Source of the DNA: Monilinia fructicola
Lineage: Eukaryota > Ascomycota > Leotiomycetes > Helotiales > Sclerotiniaceae
Length of the DNA stretch: 64,000 nucleotides
Assembly (NCBI GenBank): GCA_008692225.1
Contig: VICG01000001.1
Location: 3,511,501-3,575,500 of the forward strand
Direction of reading: 5' to 3'
This document shows positions 12,165 to 23,588 of the stretch, one piece after another; positions within the stretch are counted from its first letter, which is position 1, and each line of letters begins with the position of its first letter. The position numbers and the translations under genes are program-made. The notes below the pieces were generated by a model. It ran no database searches, was not told the origin of the DNA, and saw nothing but the letters and a program-made list of their open reading frames with translations.

Positions 12165-13110
12165 TGCGAGAGGGAATCGATTGAGGTTAAAGGTGAGGTA
12201 GATAACGATGATGGCAATTCTAACGAGGCAGAGGGTATAGGGTATAGCATTGGTATGCAGCTGCGTCGAAACGTGTTGAGGTTTTATTGGTGCCTGAAGA
12301 TACCGATAGAGTATTCAGACAATTAGGTCATAACAACCTACATATGCAGTGAGATTGTAGCTTAGTATGCTCTAGGTCTCCAGAAAAAAGTAGTAGAAGC
12401 TATTATATGTTAAGTATTGTATGCAATAAGAGGTTACACTCACGGGACGGCGAAAGATACCATGCGTACTCATGTAAGCATATTCTCTTCAATGAAATGC
12501 AAATGAACGATGGCTGCTTATTCCATCAATAGTTACTTACTTGCACCTCCACCAAACAAGAATTCGTTGATTTTTGTCGATTTTTTACTATATGTAATAC
12601 CAACATTTATGGCAACTATTCCTATTACAAAGTGGCATATCAAATTCGAAGCGGTTAAATCTAACAGTTCTCATGGTACAGGTTGAAGCCCTCAGATCGC
12701 GAAATTGAGCTCCATATTACTCTTTCCACGGCGAACTGCTGTCCTATACAATATTGGCAATTTGAATCTTTCTCGCCAAACAAAGGTACTCTGTCCATCG
12801 AGAAGTCCACCCAGTAATCCAAATGACATATTCACCGGATCCACAAGCTCGACGGCGAGCAATTTCACGCTTACCAGCTTATCTTCCTGGCTATCCGAGA
12901 GAAATATCCGGCCAGACGAGAGCCATACAAACTTTACTGTCGGCTCAAGTGGCGAATAATGATCGCACGAGTACACCAGTACGTCGTACAGCAACGTAAG
13001 ATTCACAATAGAAGGGCTAATGAGCCGATGGGATTCAGGATCCGGTGCCCAAAGAGATCTTCAATGTCTCCTTCAGCGAACTCTCGCGGCGTGATAAGCC
13101 TCTGGATATC
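12165..13110. other. Divergent intergenic region, possible missed exon
   Basis: This contains the putative promoters of the membrane-protein gene (-) and HET gene (+). In the HET frame the sequence is open from 13,024, and its translation (PVPKEIFNVSFSELSRRDKP) looks coding, so the true HET start may be an upstream exon. A minus-strand frame at 12,692-13,006 without ATG has protein-like composition (LLGGLLDGQSTFVWRERFKL) and could be an exon or relic of another gene. I could not assign it. Confidence 0.35.
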
Positions 13111-14773
13111 ATGTCATGCGCCACGCCGGAACGATACCGCCTCCTAGATTGCACAGCAGCAGTCTCTGGCAGAACGTTGCGGATACTGGAGTTCGCTGAT
13201 TTTCCACGCGTTGAATATGCAGCGCTCTCCTACGTGTGGCAAGGAAATTGCCCGGTCAACGATGACTCTAGGCTGAGCAGACAGGAGTTCTCTGTATTGG
13301 GCGCCGAAGATGCAGATCCCATCGGCGTGGATGTTCTCTTTGATGCGTGTGCAGCATCACTAGCTTGTGGCGCTTCGTATCTGTGGCTGGACCGGTTATG
13401 CATCATGCAGATGAGTAAACGAGATAGGCGGTGGCAGGTTCGCGAGATGTACCGAGTGTATACCTTCGCCACTGTATGTGTCGTCGCACCCGGTGGGCTG
13501 CGCTTCCTCGTGCCTTTCGACGAGGAGACACGGTGGATCCACCGGGCATGGACGCTGCAAGAGGTCGTGGCCCCCTCCATCGGTTGCAGTTCTCTTTGCT
13601 TGGACACACGCTGCTGGCGAGGTGAACATGAGTATTCAAGGTGAAGAGATGCATGGCAGGATTGAGGTGGTCATCCCTAGAAGGTCGGCCATGATGGGGC
13701 TAGCAGAGGTTCTTGGGATTTGCAGTGCTGGACACTTCGAATTCACTCCCGATAGCGCGGATGAAGTAGCATCGCCTCTGCTAATCGAAACTGCACTGTT
13801 CGGAAAGCCATCAACTGACGTGCTCCGTGGAGCATTACTATCTGACGATATCCTCCTGCCAAACGTCGCAGCGCTCAGCTTTGCAACGGCCAAAAACTTG
13901 GACACGGACGAGATGCGCGATTTCTGCATCTGGCAGTGCGCGCTTGTGCGCACCTCTTCGCGCCCAGTCGATATGGCCTTCAGCATCATGGGCATGCTAG
14001 GAGTAATGCTGGACCCATCAGACTTTGACGTGGACGACCGACTAGGCGCCACGATTGCGCTCGCCCGGGAGATTCTTCGCCAAGGTCGCAATGCCAGTTG
14101 GCTTGGTATATCGGTGAACCTACCCCCATGTCGATATCTCTCGACCTTTCCAGTATTTCCACAGACGTCCGTTGCTGGCCAGGCTACGTATGACCTTCCC
14201 AGCGGCGGTCGACAGCTTGTACAACTTGCAGAAGCCATCTACCCGAACGACATCGGACTCTTCCCGCACCACAAAGGCTCAATGGACGAGACTGGGTACC
14301 TCTTGCTCGACGCACTTGCGGTCATGGTTGTGGCTACACCTGCAACAACAACAACAACAACCATGTCCGCCGACTTGCTATACGATGATGCAATGCGCCC
14401 TACCCAACTCAAAGCAGTAGACGGATCGACGTGGATCATCAGCGCCGACGTAGCGACCTCGAGCGACTCTGACCGTGCGGCTTCGCCGCCGCTCCCAGAG
14501 CCTCGCTCATTTGCGGTGATGCTAGGCTTCTACAACGGCATACCGGCAGTAACCACAGGCAATACCCTCCGCGCGATGCTAGTCACAGAGCACGCCAAAG
14601 ATCGGTATCACGTACGCTCGTACTTTCTGCTCAGCACGGAGGCGCTTCAATGGGGTTCGACGTGGAAGAAGCATCAGTTTTGCGTCGGTGGGCCAGAGAA
14701 ATATTCTTTGTTAGAAGAAGGTCTTTCGGATCAGGATTACGTGCACGTTCCAAAAATTCACTCAAGTAGTTAG
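13111..14773 (+). CDS. HET domain protein with one frame break
   Basis: The first ATG in frame is at 13,111 (MSCATPERYRLLDC). HET blocks follow: YAALSYVWQGN (residues 36-46), ASYLWLDRLCIMQMSKRD, and TRWIHRAWTLQEVVAP. This is the HET subgroup with a GIDVLFDACAAS-like linker and WIHRAWTLQE. As given, the frame shifts after VVAP and stops at 13,644 (177 aa). One C fewer in the C5 run at about 13,571-13,575 restores VVAPPSVAVLFAW and continues in one open frame to the stop at 14,773, giving about 550 aa. The rest includes a Thr-rich ACA microsatellite run at about 14,341-14,360. Divergent partner of the membrane-protein gene. It is either a truncated allele or a homopolymer error. Family call secure; start uncertain. 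Confidence 0.8.
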
Positions 14774-15695
14774 TGTTGTTCCTTATTATATACCAACTCC
14801 CATTCTATAGGCAAAGAAGGGTCTGGAGATGAGATAAATTACTACTACTACTACTATCCTCCTCCTCCTCCTCCTCCTCCTCTTCCTACTACTACTACTT
14901 CTAGTCATATCAACCATCCTCTCATCTTTACAGTGATCGACAGACATTCCGAGTTTATGAACGAGACCCTCGGATTCGAGATATTCCGGATTCCATACAA
15001 AGTGAATGAATAAGATCATGAATGGCCTAATACCAAAAAATATCGCGCAAATTTCAAAGGAAAAGAATGTAGAACTCAACCAGGTAGCCAGATAGCCAGC
15101 TAGCTATGAGTGAGGTTTTGATTTTTGACAGGGTCAGTGATCCGGTCCACAAGCCCAGAAAATGAAGGAGGTTTTGACGGTCCCCTCTCGGGAATCAAGG
15201 ACAATTATGGAGCCTCTCTGATATACTTCACCTAAACGGTTGGAATCCTTTGCACAAGCCAGATTTTGACCTTTTCATCGATCCGACGTGGTATTTCGTA
15301 AGTTTTTATCCTTGATCCGTCGCAACATCCAAGTCCAAGGGTAAATTCTACTTGCAAGATTTCTACGGGCCGACTCATCTTTTTGCCCTTTATTCAGGAG
15401 GGGGACTGTTGTGATTGTGAAGGCGAGTATGTATGATTTTCCCTCGAAAATATCCTTGACATCACTTCTCTATCCGCCAACTCTGCTCATGTTGATATTT
15501 CATTTAAACCTCCAGGTTATGCAAGATCCTCGAGAAAGCTTCACTGGTATTGAGCATCATGGTTCCAAGCCCCTTCTTCTATATCGATCACAATCCGAAA
15601 TTCATTCCTGATGAGCTGATGTATGGGTTATCGTGAGACTAGCATTCCCTCGAATTTCACCGTCCGCCAATAATTGTAATAGGTTCAAGTGCATT
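14774..15695. other. Intergenic with trinucleotide repeat
   Basis: Just after the HET stop there is a compound microsatellite of CTA then CTC then CTA triplets at about 14,839-14,901. The rest shows no gene. Confidence 0.55.
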
Positions 15696-16714
15696 TTATG
15701 ATCCGCAAAAGTTTGCTTGGCTGCAATTTATTGGCTGACGTTCCATCGCCTCTATAAAGATCAACGGTATCGAGAGTTCGATAATCCCAATGAAAGAATA
15801 CTCATCCATCACAAAGCCTCCATTAATCACAGCCTGGACCCACCTGTATATCTCTCTCTGACCGGCGAGGTATTTAGTAGAGGAAGGTACTAGCATGATC
15901 TTGCGGATGGCACATGATGGCGAATAACAAGAAGGCCATCCAGACATGCCGAAAATCCAATACTGAAACTCCGCATACCCAATTCGACGCATCACATCTA
16001 TGATCCCAAGACCTCCACGAATCTCTGCGATATTCGTCACATCTCTGTCATGATGGTGAGAATTCCCATTCTGCAACTCCCCCGATATCGTGATTCTCCA
16101 AGTGTGGTGAAAATTTAGGTATACAAGAAACACCTAATTACTTGGTGTTGTACCATTTCTTCAGGAGATGCTCACATAAAGTTCCCGCGAACGCAGAGTT
16201 AGAGCAAAGACGTCGAGTTCTACTTCCGCCAAACCTGAAATAGACCTGATCCACCCATTCCCTTGATCTCTCGGGAACACCATGATAAGGTTACATACTC
16301 ACAACATGAGAAATACAACATGCGCAAGAACGGCAACGAACACATCCGCAATCCCAGAGCCTTCAACAGTTCCTCCCATAAAAGATGCATACTGGTCGGT
16401 ACTTGTATCTTGTTGCCACACTAGCGGTAGACAATTATCATGTTGTATCAATAGCCTTCCAAAATCCGCCCAAACAAAGCATATCATGCCATCTTGAGAA
16501 TACCACTTCCACTTTCACTCCGATTTTAACTTCTCTCTTTTGAACCACTGATGAACCACCCAAACAAAAGCAAAACTAATACCCCGCAAATATAATTGAT
16601 AACCAACCAACCAACACCAACACCAACCGTTCCAACAGAAGCGACCCCGCCATTCAGCCCTACAATCCCCCCCTTAATCAAATAACCATCAATTCCTCGA
16701 ATGGCATCTAACAA
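15696..16714 (-). pseudogene. Unassigned hydrophobic ORF fragments
   Basis: Three neighbouring minus-strand open frames (16714-16526, 16487-16299, 16133-15696) look protein-like. The first contains a Gly/Val-rich helix (GVGVGWLVINYICGVLVLLLFGWF in part), the second ends in a helix (IADVFVAVLAHVVFLML), and between the second and third a frame reads EWVDQVYFRFGG. This suggests a multi-exon or decayed membrane protein. I cannot reconstruct a consistent exon chain or name a family, and chance ORFs are possible. Confidence 0.25.
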
Positions 16715-17439
16715 ACCTCATCTGCTCCTAGATGGTATCTATAAGAATACTTCAAGAAACCCCCCTTCTCTCAAAACCCAAAAGGAACCTTGTTTTCCCC
16801 AACAACCTTCATCGCGAATATATATATATATATATATATCTACGCACAACCCCATTTATCTATCATTCATATACAGTATCGTCGCCATCCCAGATCAATA
16901 CCCGATAGATAGATAGCCTCATCCTTCTATTAAAAAACATCAAATAAAAACAAATAATTGGAAAAGGCCAATACTAATTACTTATACTAATATAATAACA
17001 CAGTACACAAAACGATGTGTCCAATACGAGGAAATTAAATTAGAGAGATGGCCCCAAAAATGCGAAATGCGAAATGCCAAATGCAGAATGCGAAAGTCTA
17101 TAATTCATAATCAACACAGCACGAAACTATACAGTAGGTATAATAGATACCATACGAAACTATACATCCCATCCATCCCATTCATCCAATACGAGAAGCA
17201 AAACCCCAGAATGATATACATATATACATACCATACCAAAATACTCCAATTATATCAAATCAAATCAAATCAAATCTTAAAAAAAAAAACTCCCCCCCTT
17301 CTCCTACTCGCTTCACAACAAAAGCACAAATGAAATACCCTCTCAACCTCCTTTTATTCATCCCCATCCTCATCCTCATCCTCATCCCTTATTCTAAACA
17401 TTCGAATATTTAAAAGAACAACCCTTAGAAGTATATATA
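16715..17439. other. Intergenic with short repeats
   Basis: Contains a TA run at about 16,818-16,838, GATA copies at 16,904-16,914, GCGAAAT-like copies at 17,059-17,096 and AATCA copies near 17,255-17,275. No gene seen. Confidence 0.5.
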
Positions 17440-18205
17440 TCACTTTCTCCTTTTCTTTCTTTTTTGCTTTCTTTCTTTTTCTTTTCCTTTATTATTTAAT
17501 ATTATTAATATAATAAGTATACTTAATACTTACTTAATAAGCTAATATTAAGTATATTAACTAAACTAAATCAAACCGTAAAAAAAAAGGTTCTATAGAC
17601 ACGTATTAGAATTAATATATATTTTTATATAAATAAAGAGAGCCTTAAGCTAGACTATTATAAATAGCGTATATAATATTATATTATATAAAATATTAAA
17701 TTCTTCTTATGCTTTTATATATTATTAGTTTAGTTTATATTAAATTAATTTATTCGTTTAAAAGTTTATTTTTTATAAAATATTAATATTAATTTTATAT
17801 TATAATATAAAATATTAATATTAATTTTATATTTATATAATTATATATATTAATTTTATATATATATATATATTATATTAATATATATTATATATATTAA
17901 TATATTATATTATATAATATAATATTAGGAATCTAGAATGCGAGGCTTATGGCTATGGGGAACCTAGAAGGTAGAGGCGGAGGTAGATGCGAGGGAGTGA
18001 ATGTGGTTGGGTGATGGGTGGGTGTGAGTCATACTTGCTTGCTTGCTTGTTTGTTTGTTGCCTGCTTGCCTGCTTGCTTACCTGCATAGAGAGAGGGATT
18101 GGCGAGAACCTGTAACGGGTAACTTGTACGAGAGGGAGAGAATTGAATTTGTAATCAAGGTAAATGAATAAATGAATGAATAGAGATTTAGAATGATTTA
18201 TAATA

Positions 18206-19059
18206 AGTCGCCTACCCTACTTCTCGCCACCCCCCCCATTTGGCCAGCATTTCACACCAAAAACGGCCATTTTAACGTATTTATAACTCTACGAAAAATA
18301 AATATATATTTTTTAAATTTTAATTAGAGCTTCTATATATAATTATTAATAGATTCTGAAAAATCTTAAATTTTTGCGATTTTTTTATAAAGAAGTTATA
18401 AAAGATTATAGAAAATTAAAATTCTAATTTTCGATTTGTATATAAATCCTATACAAAATCAAAATCTTTAAAAAAAAGTTATATTTATTTTAATAAAAAT
18501 AGCTAAAAATAATCTAAAATTTTTTTAAGAATCTTAAAGCTAACTTAAATTAAATATATTATTTTAATAATAATATACTATTATTTATAATAAATGTTTA
18601 ATATAGATTCTTAGATTTTAACGATAAAATTTTAGGTAAAAAATTTCTAATTTTGATTTACTCAATAGTTTTTAAATTATTATATATATTTTTTAAATAG
18701 CTTATTTACTATATGTTGATTTAATAGGTTCTATAAAAATTTATAGATTATTTTTAATTATTTTTGTTTAGAAATTATAAATATTTATTTTCAAAGTTTC
18801 AATTTTGTATATGATTTCCATACAAATCCAAAACCGAAAATTCTAATTTTCTATAATCTTTTATTACTCTTTATAAAAAAAATCGCAAAAACTTTAAGAT
18901 TTTTCAGAATCTATTAATAATTATATATAGAAGCTCTAATTAAAATTTAAAAAATATATATATTATTTTTCGTAGAGTTATAAATACGTTAAAATGGCCG
19001 TTTTTGGTGTGAAAATGCTGGCCAAATGGGGGGGGTGGCGAGAAGTAGGGTAGGCGACT
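18206..19059. mobile_element. TIR/foldback element 1, 854 bp, TA target duplication
   Basis: The left end begins AGTCGCCTACCC and the right end is its exact inverse, GGGTAGGCGACT. The inverted similarity runs well inward: TTCTCGCCA, a C8/G8 tract, TTTGGCCAGCATTT, ACACCAAAAACGGCCATTTT, then AT-rich sequence. Each arm is about 300 bp with only small differences. TA dinucleotides flank both ends (18,204-18,205 and 19,060-19,061), as expected for Tc1/mariner-type insertion. There is no transposase ORF; the centre is AT-rich. It is best read as a non-autonomous foldback/MITE-like element or the decayed remnant of a larger one. The GC-rich tips survive while the inside is almost pure AT. Confidence 0.85.
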
Positions 19060-19061
19060 TA

Positions 19062-19270
19062 ATAATATTATTAGTATTATTAGTATTATTAGTATTATTA
19101 GTATTATTAGTATTATTAGTATTATTAGTATTATTAGTATTATTAGTATTATTAGTATTATTAGTATTATTAGTATTATTAGTATTATTAGTATTATTAG
19201 TATTATTAGTATTATTAGTATTATTAGTATTATTAGTATTATTAGTATTATTAGTATTATTAGTATTATA
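19062..19270. repeat. 9-bp tandem array (ATTAGTATT) x about 23
   Basis: An almost perfect run of the 9-mer ATTAGTATT directly follows the right target TA of TIR element 1. One frame would read as a Leu-Leu-Val polymer, but this is repeat translation, not a gene. Confidence 0.9.
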
Positions 19271-19790
19271 TTTATATATAAGTATAGTATATTAATAATT
19301 ATAATATATTCTAAATAGGAGATATAAAAAGGAGGAATATAAAAGATAAATAAAAGAGATATTAAATATATTAAAAACGAGATAATAAAATATTTAGTAA
19401 ATCTATTTATAGATTTATTTAAATAGATTTATATAAGAGATAGAAAAGGAAAAAAACGTAGTTATATATAATTTAATATTAAATAGCTATATTTATTTAT
19501 TTATATATTATTATAAATAATAATTATAATATCTCTATCTTTAATTATTATTATTTAATATATATATATTTCTTTATTTATTTATTTATACTTATATTTT
19601 TTAAAGCTAATCTTTTATAATATTAATCTATTAATTAATTATAAAATACAATAAATCTCTATAATTATTATAATATTTTAATCCCTTTAATAATAGTTAG
19701 TATATATAAGTATATAGTACTAGTATTAGTAATACTAATTAATAACTTAAAGGTTCAACATTACTATCCTAAGTAAATACCACAAACCTC

Positions 19791-21469
19791 ACCTCACTCC
19801 GACACAAATCGGAATCATCGCTTCGCCTCGCGTCGGCGAGATGGTTTTGGTAACGGGAAGGGAAAAGGGCGCGGCGTGCTGTTTTGGGTTTGGGGCGTGG
19901 TGTGTGTGGTTGGTTAGGAGGATGTGTGGCTTTAGGTGGTGTTCATGGTGGGTTGTGGAGGGGTGGCGCTGTGATTGGTGGAGGATGCAGGAATGTATTT
20001 TGAGAGGATATTTGGGATTTATACTGTAGTGTTGTCGTATGGATGGGATTTGGATTTTGGAATGGGGAGGGTAAAAGGAGGGAGAGGGGATGGGAAAGGG
20101 AAAGCGAGGGGGAGAGGGAAAAAATGAAAGGGATTTATTATGGTATGGATATGTATGTGGGTGGTCAATGGTCATCTGTACGTTTATGTGGATAAGAGGT
20201 TACCACCTAGTATGTCAGATTCATGTGCTATCTGCCCAGGTGACTTGATGTCTTGTTGATCCAAGTGACCGTTGTTTTACAAGAGCCCACTCTGTATGTT
20301 GAATATTCACACTGCAGTGATTGCACAGGTATGGATGGATGGATGGATGGATGGATGATGGTTATTATATATAACGTTTGTTGAGTTTGAGAATACTGAA
20401 TTGAAGTATGATAATTCGAAGGGGGACGTATACCTAGAGAGTACTAGGTCATTATCATCATCATCATCGTCTTCTTCTTCTTCTTCTCCTTCTTCTTCAT
20501 CATCTTCTTCATCCTCATCATCATCCTCATCATCATATATATTATACTCAATTCATCCATGGATATAACAGCAACAATAAAGATACTCGGTAAATACATC
20601 GACATACCCGCTGTATCTACCTAGTAAATCCCTACTGTACTGTCCTCCGTACTGTACGTACAACATAAACTAACGATGAAGAAAAGTTTCGTTCCCTGTC
20701 CTATCAATGATCCCCGTTCCCAAAGTTATCTAATCGCGGGCGCGATGAAATCTGACTTGAGTGGAGTCCTGATTGTCTTTCACAGGGCGTAACCTAGGTG
20801 GAGGTGATGAAAGCAAGGATTGTATATTGATTAACATCGGTCAATCTGGTCAATATCGGTATTGTTGAGTTTTTTGATATCAAAGGAAAAGAAGGAAAGA
20901 GAAGAAAAGGATAATGGAAAGGAAAAAAAGGAGGAAAAGAAAAGTAGTTAGGGCTAAAAGACCTTATCTTATTTTTTATATGGATTAACTTTAAAAGTAA
21001 TAATGACTATCTAAGTATATAAGAGAGTAAAGAAGGTTTCTCATTATAGATTAAATTTATAATTTATAAATATTCGCACTTATATAAGCATATATACCTA
21101 TATAGTATATATTGTACTCTCGGAGACTATATATCAAGAGAATCGATTAATAATCAATAGCCACCACCAAACTAAATCAATCACCTTGTAAAGAATATCA
21201 CGATTTATCAACTACTACCTGCGTATATTATCTAGGTAGATATAACATATTATTATATTAATTCTCAGCTTCTTCTTTTTCGTTCTTATCCGACTTTTAT
21301 TCCTATTCATTTCTATTCCCATTTCTATTCCCATTTCTATTCCCATTCCCTTTTTGTTCCCAATCTCACCCTCACCCTCATCCTCACCCTCACTCTCACC
21401 TTCACTTTCACTCAAACCAAGAATCAAACAATGGTTATTGGATGACACGATAAGCGACGAAAGTAATTG
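19791..21469. other. Intergenic, low complexity
   Basis: Contains GGAT copies at 20,334-20,357 and a long CAT/CTT/CCT triplet tract at 20,451-20,536. An AT-rich, poly-purine then TA-rich patch lies at 20,880-21,240. A C/T-rich tract with TTCTATTCCCA copies lies at 21,300-21,420. No gene seen. Confidence 0.5.
20451..20536. repeat. Compound trinucleotide microsatellite
   Basis: CAT, CTT, CTC and CCT triplets run in register over about 85 bp with no coding frame attached. Confidence 0.75.
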
Positions 21470-21476
21470 TGACTCA
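21470..21476 (+). promoter_or_regulatory. TGACTCA Gcn4/Cpc1-type site
   Basis: A perfect TGACTCA palindrome-type site about 610 bp upstream of the first upstream ORF of the Gcn4-like gene. Gcn4/Cpc1 bZIP proteins bind TGACTC(A), and cpc1 genes are often autoregulated (family knowledge). A 7-mer can occur by chance; position is the only support. Confidence 0.4.
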
Positions 21477-22087
21477 TACTTCAAAGCCCCTCCCTCCCTA
21501 TTGAACTAGTCTCGAAACATACTAACTTCAAAGCTCCAAATTCCCAAGTTCCCGCTTAAGACCATTTATAAGAAAAAAGGATACATAAGATAAAAAAAAG
21601 GGTCTAATAAAATTCGATTAAGTTTTATTAAATGTTTTTTTCCTTCTTCTAGTATATTATAGATATATACTTTAAGTACTAATAAATAATAAATAATAAA
21701 TAGAAAAATTATAAATAATTAAATAAACAACTAAATAAACAATCAAATAAACAATTAAATAAATAAATCAATAAATATATTCTCGGCAAGAACGATTAAC
21801 TTTGCTTACCTACTTGTAATCTATCCTACCTACTCTATCCACTCTCCTACCCAGTCTGGCAATCTGGCAGTCTCTCTGCTTATCTGGGTTTCTCATCCTC
21901 TCGCATAAGAATATCCATTTTCCCAACCGCACACAAATTTTTTCTCCCTCCTTTTTTCTTCTCTTCTTTAATTCATCCATCCATCCATCCGCACTCAACA
22001 ACAATCCAATCCAACCCATATACTTTACTTTCCATCATTACAATACCGCAATAATTTCTAAATCACCAGTTCAAAACATTACATTCC

Positions 22088-22123
22088 ATGATAGAACTCA
22101 TTCAAGATGTTCTAAATCATTGA
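22088..22123 (+). promoter_or_regulatory. Upstream ORF in cpc1-like leader (11 codons plus stop)
   Basis: ATG at 22,088 opens a frame reading MIELIQDVLNH and stops at 22,121-22,123, about 210 nt before the main ATG at 22,336. It is overlapped by the two-codon ORF at 22,107. Between 22,123 and 22,336 I see no other ATG. Gcn4/cpc-1 mRNAs use short uORFs for starvation-dependent reinitiation; this arrangement fits that model but has not been shown to be transcribed. Confidence 0.5.
22107..22115 (+). promoter_or_regulatory. Minimal two-codon uORF (ATG TTC TAA)
   Basis: Lies inside the 11-codon uORF but in another frame. Very short uORFs resemble reinitiation-permissive uORF1 of Gcn4/cpc-1 leaders. 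It could equally be a chance triplet. Confidence 0.35.
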
Positions 22124-22335
22124 TTCCTCAGATCAATCCAAAGTTGACTTCCTCAGTCATCAACATTCCTTCTTCAATTCATCCAACAATCTCAACTCCA
22201 TTCAACTCCTCCTTCACAGACTTTCCCTCCCAGGAAATTCTGACTACTAGCACCGCTTCAAGCAGCTTTAGTCCTTCAACCGCAACAATACTCCCACAAG
22301 AGTTTCAACTCTTTCACCACGGATTCCCAGACATC

Positions 22336-23588
22336 ATGGCCTCCCAACTCCAATTCATCGAGCCTGCCGGCAAGACACTTACCATCGCATCAATCACCAA
22401 ATCAGTCTCTGAACAATACGGTTCAACAAGATCCATCGCAACAGGACTTTGTTCTCTTCGAGACCAGAACTCAGAACGTTCGTCGTACCCCTAGTTTGTC
22501 ACATCCATCAACCTCAACAGGTCAAAAATCGTCGTCACTCATTCTCATCTCGCATCTGCTTCCCCCTTACTGCAGAATCAGAGAGTCGCAGCGATCATAA
22601 AATCTACTGGACATTCAACTTCTACTTCGGCTTTCGTCAACCGGTTCACTTCTCCACAGCTTCTCCAGAACCAGCATCAGCACCCTTTTGCTTCTGCTCC
22701 TGGTTCTCCCGCAACGTTGCAACAACCTCAACGATCTCGTCCTCAAGTACCTTTGTTTTCACAATCAACTGGTAGTGTACCGCGAACTCCAAACATGCTT
22801 ATTCAAGGTAATTCCAAAAATGATCATTCACATGCACAATTCCGTCGTGACTCACATTTACTGGCAGACATGGATCTTTTTGATGAATTCACTGCGTTCG
22901 AGGGTGGAGCTTCGACACACAACCCATACTCCTCAGTATTTAGTTCCCCTGCTGTTCCCACCATGTATGACCCAATCAACAACTTGTCATCATCATCAAG
23001 CTCCATCAACATGGGAACCGTTTCACCTAAAGATTTATCTCTTCGTGAGTTGAACGTATCTGCTCCCAACTCGGCTGCTTATACGAACTTGACGACGCCA
23101 TCAACTTTCAACGAGTCCCCTGCTTTCACAACTTACGATGATTCTCCATTTATCCCTTGTGATGGACTTGTCGATCCTGTTCAAGGCGATCCATGGTTTT
23201 CACTTTTCCCCGAAGACAACGTTGAGCAACCAAACCTGGAACAATCTCCCTTGATAGTAGATGAAGAACTCGACTTCTCTGAACAACGCGAAGTAGCTGG
23301 TCAACTCAACCAGAAAGCTGATAACCGTCGCAAATCTGGTTCCTCGACATCTCCACTATCAGCACCTTCCGGTATCCGAAAGCGCGACAAGGCCTTACCA
23401 CCCATCATTGTGGACGATCCATCTGACAACAAAGCCATGAAACGAGCGCGTAACAACTCTTGCGGCTCGAAAGTCTCGACAAAAGGAAGATGCAAAAAAT
23501 GGAAGATCTCGAAGATCAACTTGCAAAGGCTTTACAGGAACGAGATCACTGGAAGGCCATCGCTTTAAGAAGGGGTGGTGGGCAATAA
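22336..23588 (+). CDS. cpc1: Gcn4/Cpc1-like bZIP factor, several frame breaks
   Basis: This is the cross-pathway control activator of amino-acid biosynthesis genes. From ATG 22,336 (MASQLQFIEPAG) the protein includes QQDFVLFET, the Cpc1-like core SPKDLSLRELNVSAP, PSTFNESPAF, DDSPFIPCDG and DPWFSLFPE (acidic activation region), then RKRDKALPPIIVDDPSD and MKRARN. The basic region and zipper are present but split over frames: LAARKSRQKEDAK in one and MEDLEDQLAKALQERDHWK in another, ending at TAA 23,588. Frame changes fall at about 22,415, about 22,535, about 23,452 (extra A in CGTAACAAC) and about 23,497 (A6 for A5). As written, the product would lack a DNA-binding domain. No intron can rescue this. 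Identity is strong; integrity is doubtful. Confidence 0.85.

Larger units (their letters stand above)
17440..19790. repeat. Extremely AT-rich block, RIP-like repeat relic
   Basis: Except for a short GC-containing patch at 17,930-18,180, almost all of this is A/T with TA-dense words and no ORFs. Such blocks in Pezizomycotina usually derive from transposons mutated C to T by RIP (general knowledge); the sequence here shows only the AT richness and one nested TIR element. Confidence 0.7.

Noticed and set aside
19026..19295. Open frame of repeated Leu-Leu-Val
   Set aside because: It is only the translation of the 9-bp array.
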